Assembly: GCA_041621755.1 (NCBI GenBank) | Contig: JBFKAE010000100.1 | Location: forward strand, 1-11,959 | DNA: 11,959 nucleotides | Direction of reading: 5' to 3' | From: Sphingosinicella sp041621755 | Lineage (GTDB): Bacteria > Pseudomonadota > Alphaproteobacteria > Sphingomonadales > Sphingomonadaceae | Shown here: positions 1 through 7,262 of the stretch, in pieces | Layout of the letters: each line of letters begins with the position of its first letter | How positions within the stretch are numbered: the first letter of the stretch is position 1 | The notes under the pieces: generated by a model | Database searches by the model: none | The model's input: only the letters and a program-made list of their open reading frames with translations | Told to the model about the DNA's origin: nothing | Program-made: the position numbers and the translations under genes

Positions 1-87
1 CGCACCGGCCATGATCGCGTAGCGCGAGCCAAGGAACGCAGTTCCGCGCTCCATCAAACTATCAAGACGTTGCAACCCGACGCTCAT
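1..87 (-). CDS. N-terminal fragment of a gene downstream of aspartate kinase, possibly nitronate monooxygenase-like
   Basis: Only the first 29 codons are in the window; the gene continues beyond the left edge. It begins with ATG at 87-85, inside the last codons of the aspartate kinase gene, in an ATGA arrangement (4-base overlap), which suggests translational coupling and one transcript. The visible protein starts MSVGLQRLDSLMERG and continues TAFLGSRYAIMAGA. A short amphipathic lead followed by a segment like AIMAGA resembles, from memory, the start of NAD(P)H-dependent flavin oxidoreductases of the nitronate monooxygenase (2-nitropropane dioxygenase) family, where the first beta strand of the TIM barrel enters the FMN site. 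That product is an inference from under 30 residues. The existence of the reading frame is well supported by the overlap. Confidence 0.5.
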   Translation of the reverse strand, partial: MSVGLQRLDSLMERGTAFLGSRYAIMAGA

Positions 88-1313
88 GCCGCCGCCGTAT
101 CGTCAAGACCATAAGCACTGTGCAGGACACGCACAGCAAGCTCGGTATATTCTTCGGCAATCAACACTGAAATCTTGATTTCGGACGTCGTGATCGCCTT
201 GATATTGATGCCTCGGTCGCCCAGCGTCTTGAACATGGTCAGCGCCACGCCCGCATGACTGCGCATACCGACGCCGACGACCGATATCTTGCAGACATTG
301 TCGTCAAATTTCAGCGCCTCGTAACCGATCTCGCCCCTCGCCTTCTCAAGCTCGTCTAGCGCGCGCGGCAGTTCGGTGCGCGGTACGGTAAAGGTTACGT
401 CAGTGCGACCACTTTCGCGCGCAACGTTCTGGACGATCATATCGACATTGATCGCAGCTTTTGCCAACGGCTCGAAGATATGGGCAACTGCGCCCGGCGT
501 GTCTTTCACGCGTTCGATCGTGACCTGCGCTTCATTTCGGTCATAGGCTATACCTGCAATCAGTTCCTGTTCCACAACTTCTTCCTCATCGACGACAAAG
601 GTTCCCGGCCCATCGCTGAACGACGACAGTACCTGCACCTTTACATGTTCCTTCATAGCAAGCTCTACCGACCGAGTCTGGAGCACTTTTGCACCGACAC
701 TGGCGAGTTCCAGCATTTCTTCAAACGTCACCCGTTCAAGTTTGCGCGCTTTGGGCACAATTCGCGGGTCAGTCGTGTAAACCCCGTCCACATCGGTATA
801 AATATCGCAGCGGTCGGCTTTCAGCGCGGCTGCAACTGCAACAGCGCTCGTATCCGATCCGCCGCGACCAAGTGTCGTGATACGATTATCGTCGGAAAGC
901 CCCTGAAATCCCGGCACAACAGCAACGCGACCACCTGCCATGTCTGCAAGAATCGCCTCGGCATCAATATCGAGGATACGTGCTTTGCTGTGCGCGTCCG
1001 ATGTGCGGATCGGCAACTGCCAGCCAAGCCAGCTACGTGCAGGCACGTCCATCGCCTGCAACGTAATCGCCAGCAAGCCCGACGTCACCTGTTCGCCACT
1101 CGCGACGACGACATCATATTCAAGTGGGTCTGCGAGCGGCGCGGCTTCACGAGCAAAACTGACCAAACGGTCGGTCTCACCGGCCATAGCCGAGACGACG
1201 ACGGCAACCTCGTTCCCAGCATCGACTTCGCGTTTGACGCGCGTTGCCACATTGCGGATGCGTTCGATGCCAGCCATCGACGTGCCGCCGAATTTCATAA
1301 CGATACGGGCCAT
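84..1313 (-). CDS. lysC: Aspartate kinase (lysine/threonine-sensitive type, two ACT domains)
   Basis: Phosphorylates L-aspartate with ATP to 4-phospho-aspartate, the first step to lysine, diaminopimelate, threonine and methionine; cytoplasmic. The 409-residue protein has the amino-acid kinase domain at about 2-240: KFGGTS at 7-12, SGEQVT with Glu74, GRGGSDTSA at 149-157 and TDVDGVYTTDP at 173-183. Two ACT regulatory domains follow at about 264-330 and 342-402, with QNVARESGRTDVTF and GMRSHAGVALTMF. This length and domain order match the class feedback-inhibited by lysine plus threonine, such as the Corynebacterium and Bacillus LysC alpha chain. The start is the ATG at 1313-1311, because the conserved MARIVMKFGGTS begins there; only a weak AAGGAT lies about 15 bases upstream. 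The stop overlaps the next gene. An internal GTG with a good ribosome site (codon 247) may start a separate beta chain (see findings). The intact motifs make the call firm. Confidence 0.97.
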   Translation of the reverse strand: MARIVMKFGGTSMAGIERIRNVATRVKREVDAGNEVAVVVSAMAGETDRLVSFAREAAPLADPLEYDVVVASGEQVTSGLLAITLQAMDVPARSWLGWQLPIRTSDAHSKARILDIDAEAILADMAGGRVAVVPGFQGLSDDNRITTLGRGGSDTSAVAVAAALKADRCDIYTDVDGVYTTDPRIVPKARKLERVTFEEMLELASVGAKVLQTRSVELAMKEHVKVQVLSSFSDGPGTFVVDEEEVVEQELIAGIAYDRNEAQVTIERVKDTPGAVAHIFEPLAKAAINVDMIVQNVARESGRTDVTFTVPRTELPRALDELEKARGEIGYEALKFDDNVCKISVVGVGMRSHAGVALTMFKTLGDRGINIKAITTSEIKISVLIAEEYTELAVRVLHSAYGLDDTAAA

Positions 1314-1491
1314 AATACTGGCAGATATCCTTGGTTAAGGGTTGAAAATGGATACTAAGTGTTATTGCGCGGGGCCTTGATAGAAGCCAGTCTGGTTCTG
1401 CGCAAGCGGGCATGACTTGCCCTTGAACTTGCCAACCCCTAATCACCAAACTGCGCCCAAAGCAAAATAGTGTATCGGTCAGGAGAGTCTC
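1314..1491. promoter_or_regulatory. Divergent spacer between lysC and the M16 peptidase gene, with two adjacent imperfect palindromes
   Basis: This 178-bp stretch must hold the promoters of both flanking genes, but I find no convincing -35/-10 pair on either strand. It holds two neighbouring inverted repeats. At 1382-1399, AGAA(g)CCAG and CTGGTTCT flank a single T. At 1403-1425, CAA(gc)GGGCA and TGCCCTTG flank the loop TGACT. They could be an operator and a leader hairpin, but nothing ties them to a known regulator. The peptidase gene has a clear ribosome binding site, AGGAGA at 1481-1486, five bases before its ATG. Confidence 0.35.
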
Positions 1492-4227
1492 ATGGTGAAG
1501 TCCTTGGTGTTTGCATTTTGTCTGGCGTTCGCATCCCCCCTCGCCGCCAAGCCCTCTTTGGGCCCCGATCCCAAGCTCGTCGCCGCCGTCGATATCCCCT
1601 ATGAAGCTTTCACCCTCGCCAACGGCTTGCGTGTCATCGTCCATACTGACCGCAAAGCACCAATCGTGGCAGTCAGCGTCTGGTATCACGTTGGCTCAAA
1701 AGACGAACCACAGGGAAAGACCGGCTTTGCTCACCTGTTTGAGCATCTGATGTTCAATGGCAGCGAACACTACAACAAGGACTGGTTCGTAGCACTGCAA
1801 GACATGGGCGCGACCAGCTATAACGGCACAACATGGTTCGACCGCACCAACTATTTCCAGAACGTACCAACTCCAGGCCTTGAGCGCATATTGTTTCTTG
1901 AATCGGACCGTATGGGCCATCTGCTTGGCGCCATCGACCATACCAAGCTCGATAACCAGCGCGGGGTCGTACAAAATGAAAAGCGTCAAGGCGACAACCA
2001 GCCTTATGGCAAAACCGATTATCGCATCCTCGAAGGGCTTTTTCCCGAAGGCCACCCTTATCGCCATTCGACGATCGGTTCGATGGATGATCTCGACGCA
2101 GCCTCGCTCGATGACGTCAAGACATGGTTCAAGACCTGGTATGGTCCCAACAATGCAGTGCTGGTGCTCGCAGGCGATATCGACACGGCCACTGCAAAGC
2201 CTTTGGTTGAAAAATATTTCGGCGACATTCCCGCAGGCCCTGCCGTCGAACGTCGCTTGAAGGCATGGATACCCGAACGCGATACGACGATTCGCGAAAG
2301 CATGGAAGATCAGGTCGCCAATTCGCGTCTCTACCGCGTCTGGGCAGTTCCGGGCCTAAGTGAAACCGACAGCACCAATCTCACTATGGCCGCTGCCATA
2401 CTCGGCGGTGGTGGCAGTTCCCGACTCCACAAGGACCTTGTCCGAGATTTACAAATCGCCATCGGCGTCAACGCCTATGTTCAGGCGTTCGAAGCGGTGG
2501 GATTGCTACAAATCGAAGTCGATGTGAAGCCGGGTATCAACCCTGAACGCGTCAACGCGCGGCTTGATACGCTGATTGATGAATTTCTGGCAAAAGCCCC
2601 AAGCCGGGACGAGGTTGCACGCGTCGCCATGCGCGCAGTGTCGGGCACAATCCGCGGCCTTGAAGCGGTCGGCGGCTTTGGCGGCAAGGCCGTTACGCTT
2701 GCTGAAGGCGAACTTTACACTGGTGACCCGGCCTACTTCAAAAAGACCCTCAATGACTTTGTCGATGCAAGCCCTTCAACTGTACACAAAGCAGCAAAGC
2801 GCTGGCTGTCGAAGGGCAATTACCAGCTTACCGTCTATCCCTACGGCAAACTGCAAACCGTAGCCGGTAAAGGCATTGATCGCTCGAAACTGCCTCCAGT
2901 AGACAAGGCCCCGGCGCTCGATTTTCCGACCATAGAACGCGCGCAGCTTTCCAACGGCATAAATATTGTTTTTGCACAGCGAGCAACCGTGCCGGTCGTC
3001 AATCTCTCAATGGTCTTCGACGCCGGGAATGCTGCTGATAGCCGGGACAAGCTTGGCACCCAGTCGATGCTGTTGTCGTTGCTTGACGAAGGCACGACAA
3101 CGCGAAGCGCCATCGAAATCGCCGAAACCCAGGAACGTCTCGGCGCAAGCATCGGCGCCAATGCCGGCAATGACACGACGGAAATTACGCTATCCGCGCT
3201 CACCACCAACCTTGGCGTATCGCTCGACCTCTGGGCCGACATTATCCGCAACCCGAAATTTGCCGAGAGCGAGATCGAACGCGTTCGCCAGATCCAGCTT
3301 ACCGGCATCGCCCGCGAGGAAAGCCAACCACAAACGCTGGCGTTGCGCTTGCTGCCGCCATTGATTTTCGGGCAAGATCACCCTTATGGCATCCCATTGA
3401 CGGGCAGTGGCACAGTCGAGGGGGTCACTGCGGTGACACGCAACGATATCGTTACCTTCCATGAACGCTGGATGCGTCCGGACAATACCACGATATTTGC
3501 CGTCGGTGATACAACGCTCTCTGAACTGCAACCGATGCTTGAAAAACGCTTTGGCAACTGGAAAGTACCCAGCAGTCCCAAAGGCACCAAGACGTTCACT
3601 ACGGCGTCTGCTACAATGAGTCGGATCGTACTCATTGACCGTCCGGGTAGCCCGCAAAGTTATATTCTTGCCGGCACCCCGCTAGCCGCCAAAGGCACTG
3701 ACGATCTGATCGCGCTCTCGACGGCAAATATTCCACTTGGCGGCATCTTCACCTCGCGGCTTAACACCAATCTTCGCGAGACCAAGGGCTGGTCCTACGG
3801 CGTCGGCACGGCAGTTTCTCAAACCGCGCAACAAATGCCCTTTTACATCTTCGCGCCCGTTCAAACCGACAAAACCGGCCCGGCGCTTGCTGAAATTCGC
3901 AGGGACATCAAGGCCTATGTCACCGACAAACCGATCACAGACGCTGAAATTGCGAGCACCAAAGCCTATCTGAGCGGCCGACTTCCCGGCGCGTATGAAT
4001 CAGCCAATGCGGTATTGGGCGCGCTCGCCACCAATGCCAGACTCGGTTTTCCCGACGACTATCAGGTCACATACGCAGATCGTATCGACGCGCTCAGCAA
4101 GGCAGAGCTATTCGCTGTTGCGAAACAGCATTTTGACGTAGATAAAATGCTGTGGGTCATTGTCGGCGACCGCACCAAGGTCGAGCCCCAGCTAAAGAAC
4201 CTCGGTCTGCCAATCGAGGTGAGATAG
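1492..4227 (+). CDS. Periplasmic M16-family zinc metallopeptidase (active plus inactive domain in one chain)
   Basis: A 911-residue insulinase/pitrilysin-family (M16) peptidase. The N-terminus is a signal peptide: MVK, a hydrophobic stretch to about residue 16, and likely cleavage after LAA at 17-19, so the protein is probably periplasmic. The first M16 unit (about 40-470) has the inverted zinc motif HLFEH at 81-85 (His81, Glu84 general base, His85) and the distal zinc ligand Glu163 in VVQNEKR. The second unit (about 480-911) lacks HxxEH; GTQSMLLSLLDEG at about 522-534 replaces it. It keeps the substrate-binding signature LRETKGWSYG at 761-770, with Arg762 and Tyr769. Members with this layout close as a clam shell around short peptides, only the first half being catalytic. 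AGGAGA five bases upstream supports the start. The gene stands alone between a divergent and a convergent neighbour. The substrate cannot be told from sequence. Confidence 0.93.
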   Translation: MVKSLVFAFCLAFASPLAAKPSLGPDPKLVAAVDIPYEAFTLANGLRVIVHTDRKAPIVAVSVWYHVGSKDEPQGKTGFAHLFEHLMFNGSEHYNKDWFVALQDMGATSYNGTTWFDRTNYFQNVPTPGLERILFLESDRMGHLLGAIDHTKLDNQRGVVQNEKRQGDNQPYGKTDYRILEGLFPEGHPYRHSTIGSMDDLDAASLDDVKTWFKTWYGPNNAVLVLAGDIDTATAKPLVEKYFGDIPAGPAVERRLKAWIPERDTTIRESMEDQVANSRLYRVWAVPGLSETDSTNLTMAAAILGGGGSSRLHKDLVRDLQIAIGVNAYVQAFEAVGLLQIEVDVKPGINPERVNARLDTLIDEFLAKAPSRDEVARVAMRAVSGTIRGLEAVGGFGGKAVTLAEGELYTGDPAYFKKTLNDFVDASPSTVHKAAKRWLSKGNYQLTVYPYGKLQTVAGKGIDRSKLPPVDKAPALDFPTIERAQLSNGINIVFAQRATVPVVNLSMVFDAGNAADSRDKLGTQSMLLSLLDEGTTTRSAIEIAETQERLGASIGANAGNDTTEITLSALTTNLGVSLDLWADIIRNPKFAESEIERVRQIQLTGIAREESQPQTLALRLLPPLIFGQDHPYGIPLTGSGTVEGVTAVTRNDIVTFHERWMRPDNTTIFAVGDTTLSELQPMLEKRFGNWKVPSSPKGTKTFTTASATMSRIVLIDRPGSPQSYILAGTPLAAKGTDDLIALSTANIPLGGIFTSRLNTNLRETKGWSYGVGTAVSQTAQQMPFYIFAPVQTDKTGPALAEIRRDIKAYVTDKPITDAEIASTKAYLSGRLPGAYESANAVLGALATNARLGFPDDYQVTYADRIDALSKAELFAVAKQHFDVDKMLWVIVGDRTKVEPQLKNLGLPIEVR

Positions 4228-4315
4228 GCCATTATCTCATGTCTGATCGAGAGAAAATCATAATACTTCGTTCGGGATGATGGGATTAAATTGCATTGCG
4301 GGCTTCAGCCCCCCC
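4228..4315. other. Convergent spacer with two small hairpins
   Basis: This lies between the peptidase and DNA glycosylase genes, which face each other. A 7-bp stem, TGAGATA at 4220-4226 and TATCTCA at 4233-4239 around the loop GGCCAT, overlaps the peptidase stop codon. A second short stem, GGGCT/AGCCC at 4300-4311, lies just past the glycosylase stop. Neither has a proper U-run behind it (the second is followed on the minus strand by GCAATGCAATTT), so they are at best weak terminators or RNA 3'-end stabilisers. Confidence 0.3.
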
Positions 4316-4933
4316 CTAGATCACCTCGGTCTTGTAGTGGTGCCACATCAATATCGCCGCCGCTCCACGATGCGGACGCCAGGCCTCTGCGATCTCTCGG
4401 GTCATTTTCTCGCTCGGCTTCGCATCGAGTCCCATCACCCGACCGACTTCAATCTGCACGGCAAGATCGCCCGCAGGCCAGATGTCCGCGCGTCCATCGG
4501 CGAATAGCAAATAGATTTCCGCCGACCACCGCCCAATGCCCTTGATCTCCATCAACGTCTTGATGGCATCCTCGTCATCGGCGGGCAAATTTGCAAAATC
4601 AACAGTCCCGGAAACGACAGCACCGGCAAGGCTGCGAAGATAACTGAGCTTTTGGCGGGACAGTCCGGCGGATCGGATATCTTCATCACTGCAAGCCATT
4701 GCTGCGGCAGGGGAATCAATATCCCCAACGACACCTGCGAGTTTATTCCAGATGCTCTCTGCTGCCTTGATGCTGACTTGTTGGCCAATGATCGTACGTA
4801 GCAATGTCGTATAGCCACGAGGACGGATTCGTGGTTCGGGATACCCAGCACGTGCAATTGCGGCTGCGATGGCTGGCTCCACGCTTGCGAGTGCATCTAG
4901 ACCCACCCGCAGCCTTTCTCCTGATATCCCCAT
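4316..4933 (-). CDS. DNA-3-methyladenine glycosylase, AlkA/MAG type (HhH-GPD superfamily)
   Basis: Base-excision-repair glycosylase expected to remove alkylated purines such as 3-methyladenine, leaving an abasic site. The 205-residue protein shows the HhH-GPD fold: TIIGQQVSIKAAESIW at about 47-62, the helix-hairpin-helix LMEIKGIGRWSAEIY at 127-141, and the loop IWPAGDLAVQ with catalytic Asp156. The C-terminal WRPHRGAAAILMWHHYK at 186-201 is the usual closing helix. It is much shorter than E. coli AlkA (282 residues) because the N-terminal AlkA_N domain is missing; it is closer to the yeast Mag1-like short form common in alphaproteobacteria. The ATG at 4933 has only AAAAGG about 13 bases upstream, whereas GTG codon 10 (4906-4904) is preceded by AGGAGAAAGG at good spacing, so translation could start there. 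No Ada-type regulator or alkB is adjacent, so alkylation inducibility cannot be inferred. Confidence 0.92.
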   Translation of the reverse strand: MGISGERLRVGLDALASVEPAIAAAIARAGYPEPRIRPRGYTTLLRTIIGQQVSIKAAESIWNKLAGVVGDIDSPAAAMACSDEDIRSAGLSRQKLSYLRSLAGAVVSGTVDFANLPADDEDAIKTLMEIKGIGRWSAEIYLLFADGRADIWPAGDLAVQIEVGRVMGLDAKPSEKMTREIAEAWRPHRGAAAILMWHHYKTEVI

Positions 4934-4948
4934 ACGCGGCTATACCTT

Positions 4949-4976
4949 TTGACAATAACCCCACAGCGGCTATTAG
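4949..4976 (+). promoter_or_regulatory. Probable sigma70-type promoter of the ferredoxin gene
   Basis: A perfect -35 hexamer TTGACA at 4949-4954 is followed after 16 bp by TATTAG at 4971-4976 (four of six matches to TATAAT). It lies in the 76-bp divergent spacer between the DNA glycosylase and ferredoxin genes and points at the ferredoxin. Transcription would begin near 4983, leaving a leader of about 27 bases that contains the ribosome site GAGG at 4997-5000. Confidence 0.6.
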
Positions 4977-5009
4977 GCTCCAGAAAACAGAAGGTCGAGG
5001 AAACTATCA

Positions 5010-5327
5010 ATGTCAAAACTGGTCGTAGTCAATCGCGATGGCGAAGAATCGGTGATCGAAGCCGACAACGGGCTAAGCGTCATGGAAATCATTCGCGACA
5101 ATGGCTTTGACGAACTTCTTGCGCTGTGCGGTGGCTGCTGCTCATGCGCAACCTGCCATGTTCATGTCGATGCGGCATGGATGGATAAGGTCGGCACGCT
5201 GAGCGAAGACGAAGATGACTTGCTCGATTCGTCCGATCATCGCAACGCCACCTCACGCCTGTCCTGTCAGATCTCGATGAGCGATGAACTCGACGGGCTG
5301 AAGGTTACGATCGCCGCGGAAGATTAA
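5010..5327 (+). CDS. [2Fe-2S] ferredoxin, adrenodoxin/putidaredoxin-like
   Basis: Small cytoplasmic electron carrier of 105 residues, full length for the family. The cluster ligands follow the adrenodoxin-type spacing C-x5-C-x2-C: Cys40, Cys46 and Cys49 in LCGGCCSCATCHV, with Cys86 in LSCQI as the fourth. Two further cysteines, Cys43 and Cys44, sit inside the same loop. The acidic stretch LSEDEDDLLD at 64-73 corresponds to the partner-docking helix of adrenodoxin-like proteins. The ATG has GAGG nine bases upstream and a strong promoter in front. No ferredoxin reductase, cytochrome P450, dioxygenase or hsc/isc gene is adjacent, so I cannot say whether it serves Fe-S assembly or an oxygenase. 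The 37-bp gap to the histidine kinase gene would allow co-transcription. The family call is secure; the physiological partner is unknown. Confidence 0.94.
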   Translation: MSKLVVVNRDGEESVIEADNGLSVMEIIRDNGFDELLALCGGCCSCATCHVHVDAAWMDKVGTLSEDEDDLLDSSDHRNATSRLSCQISMSDELDGLKVTIAAED

Positions 5328-5364
5328 ATCGCCTTTCAGCACCATTCGATGCTAAACTTCTGAC

Positions 5365-6465
5365 ATGGCGCTGGCGCAGCTTCCAAAACAGGGCTTTTTC
5401 GCGGACAAGAATCGCGCTTTCTGGCTGCTGCAGCTCGGCGGCTGGCTCGGCTACTTCATGCTGCGTTCGCTCGGCGGGTTGGCAAATTCGATGGGTATCG
5501 AATTTGTGTTGCCAACCATGATCGTAACGGCAACCGGCTTTTCACTGACCATGCTGATGTCCGCTGCATTTCGGCGTATCATCCGCATGCGTGCCGTTTA
5601 TGTCTGGACGCTGACATTGCTGATTGTCGCCATTTCGGCTGGCGTGTTTTCGGTGCTCGAAGTCTGGGCTCATGCCCGTTTCTACAATCCCGGCTGGCAA
5701 CCTGCGGGGATCGAGTTTTTCGGCGCGATCCTGCTTGACCTTTCCACCCTCGTTGCCTGGGCGGGGCTCTATTACGGCATCAATTACTACCTGTTGCTCG
5801 CCGATCAGTCGGAACGCATGATCCGCGTTTCAGCACAGGCAAACGCCGCGCAGCTCGCCATGCTGCGTTATCAGCTCAATCCGCATTTTCTCTTCAACAC
5901 GCTCAACAGCATTTCAACGCTTGTGCTTTTGAAGGAAACCGACCGCGCCAATACCATGCTGTCGCGGCTGTCGTCATTCCTGCGCTACACGCTCACGGGT
6001 GACCCGGAGGCCACCGTCTCGCTTGAACAGGAAATCGAAGCGGTCAAGCTATATCTCGAAATTGAGCGCATGCGCTTCGACGAGCGCCTGCGGACACGCT
6101 TTGAAGTCGATCAAGGTGCGTTGCAGGGGCGCATTCCATCTCTGTTGCTGCAACCGCTTGTAGAAAATGCTATAAAATACGCAGTAACCCCCCTTGAAGA
6201 AGGCGCGGAAGTCGTCGTTCAGGCACATGTATCAGGAACTCGGCTGATAATTTCGATCAGCGATGATGGACCGGGGCTGACTGCCGAACGATCGGCGCTC
6301 ATCCCCTCTTCGGGCGTTGGACTGAACAATATACGGGACAGGTTGCAGCAAACTTATGGAGACGATCACCGCTTCGAAATGATATCTAACGTGCCGCAGG
6401 GGGTCGTTGCCAATATTGAAATTCCATACGAACCGGCAAATTTCCGGTCGAAGGAGACTGCATAA
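5365..6465 (+). CDS. Membrane sensor histidine kinase, LytS/AlgZ family
   Basis: Sensor of a two-component system; autophosphorylates on histidine and passes the phosphate to the regulator encoded next. The 366 residues begin with about four hydrophobic segments (roughly 18-38, 48-68, 77-100 and 117-145), so sensing is probably within or at the inner membrane; there is no large periplasmic or PAS domain. The His_kinase (PF06580-type) region has RYQLNPHFLFNTLNSIS at 168-184 with His174 as phosphorylation site. The ATPase part follows: LLQPLVENAIKYA at 261-273 (N box, Asn268), ISDDGPGL at 298-305 (G1) and GVGLNNIRDRL at 317-327 (G2). All key motifs are intact. No Shine-Dalgarno sequence is visible before the ATG at 5365, so translation may be weak or coupled to the ferredoxin 37 bp upstream. 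Its stop shares a base with the regulator start (TAATG). The signal cannot be told from sequence. Confidence 0.94.
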   Translation: MALAQLPKQGFFADKNRAFWLLQLGGWLGYFMLRSLGGLANSMGIEFVLPTMIVTATGFSLTMLMSAAFRRIIRMRAVYVWTLTLLIVAISAGVFSVLEVWAHARFYNPGWQPAGIEFFGAILLDLSTLVAWAGLYYGINYYLLLADQSERMIRVSAQANAAQLAMLRYQLNPHFLFNTLNSISTLVLLKETDRANTMLSRLSSFLRYTLTGDPEATVSLEQEIEAVKLYLEIERMRFDERLRTRFEVDQGALQGRIPSLLLQPLVENAIKYAVTPLEEGAEVVVQAHVSGTRLIISISDDGPGLTAERSALIPSSGVGLNNIRDRLQQTYGDDHRFEMISNVPQGVVANIEIPYEPANFRSKETA

Positions 6466-7262
6466 TGACGATCCGTGCGATTCTGGTTGATGATGAGGCG
6501 CTGCCCATTAAGGGCTTGGAAATGCGTCTTTCTGCCTTTGACGATGTCGAAATCATTGACCGCTGCGCCAATGGCCGCGAGGCGATTCGATCCATAAAGA
6601 CCCACAAGCCCGATGTGGTATTTCTCGATATCCAGATGCCTGGATTCGATGGCTTTTCCGTTGTCGCAGGTCTTGCCGAAATCGAACCACCATTGGTGGT
6701 GTTCGTCACCGCCTATAACGAATTTGCATTAAAGGCATTTGAGGCTCACGCCGTCGATTACCTGATGAAACCTGTCGAGGAAGAGCGCCTGGCAGCGACT
6801 ATGGAACGCATCCGCGAGCGGCTCGAGGAAAAACAGGCTGGGGTGGAAAAAGAACGCCTTCACGAGCTTTTGAAGGAAGTTGCACCCGATGCTGTCGCCA
6901 ATATTACCGATAGCAGCAGCACCATGTCTGCCGGGCGCTACGAAAAGCTGATCAACATCAAGGATCGCGGCCAGATCTTCCGGGTCGATGTCGGCTCGAT
7001 CGAGCGTATCGACGCCGCCGGCGACTATATGTGCATCTATACCGGCGACAACACGCTGATCCTGCGCGAAACCATGAAGGACCTCGAAAAACGGCTCGAT
7101 CCACGCATTTTCCAGCGTGTACACAGGTCCACCATCGTCAACCTCGATCAGGTCAAGCAGGTCAAGCCGCATACCAATGGCGAATGCTTTTTGAAGCTTG
7201 GTTCGGGCGCCGAAGTCAAGGTCAGCCGCAGCTACCGCGACGTCGTCGCCCGTTTCCTCTAG
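6465..7262 (+). CDS. LytTR-family response regulator (partner of the upstream kinase)
   Basis: Cytoplasmic DNA-binding regulator of 265 residues, the normal size for the AlgR/LytR group. The receiver domain (about 3-120) has the acidic pair Asp9-Asp10, phospho-acceptor Asp55 in VFLDIQMPG, Thr82 in FVTAYN and Lys102 in YLMKPV, all as needed for phosphotransfer. A charged helical linker (about 110-140) leads to the LytTR DNA-binding domain at about 160-265, with FRVDVGSIERIDAAGDY, RVHRSTIVNLDQV and KVSRSYRDV. The start is set by AAGGAG at 6451-6456, eight bases before the ATG, and by the one-base overlap with the kinase stop. The overlap shows a single operon and a dedicated pair. No tandem LytTR-type direct repeats are obvious in nearby spacers, so the regulon is probably elsewhere. 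The last codon overlaps the end of ubiG on the other strand. Confidence 0.95.
   Translation: MTIRAILVDDEALPIKGLEMRLSAFDDVEIIDRCANGREAIRSIKTHKPDVVFLDIQMPGFDGFSVVAGLAEIEPPLVVFVTAYNEFALKAFEAHAVDYLMKPVEEERLAATMERIRERLEEKQAGVEKERLHELLKEVAPDAVANITDSSSTMSAGRYEKLINIKDRGQIFRVDVGSIERIDAAGDYMCIYTGDNTLILRETMKDLEKRLDPRIFQRVHRSTIVNLDQVKQVKPHTNGECFLKLGSGAEVKVSRSYRDVVARFL

Noticed and set aside
480..1358. Long plus-strand open frame (292 codons) antisense to lysC
   Set aside because: It lies almost wholly inside the lysC gene on the other strand. Its protein is rich in Cys, His and Arg with no recognisable domain, as expected for the reverse frame of a G+C-rich gene.
4300..4311. GGGCTTCAGCCC as a terminator of the DNA glycosylase gene
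   Set aside because: The stem is only five pairs with a two-base loop, and no T-run follows on the minus strand; kept only as a weak hairpin.
5328..5364. Separate promoter or LytTR operator before the histidine kinase gene
   Set aside because: The 37-bp gap shows no -35/-10 pair, no direct repeats and no ribosome site.
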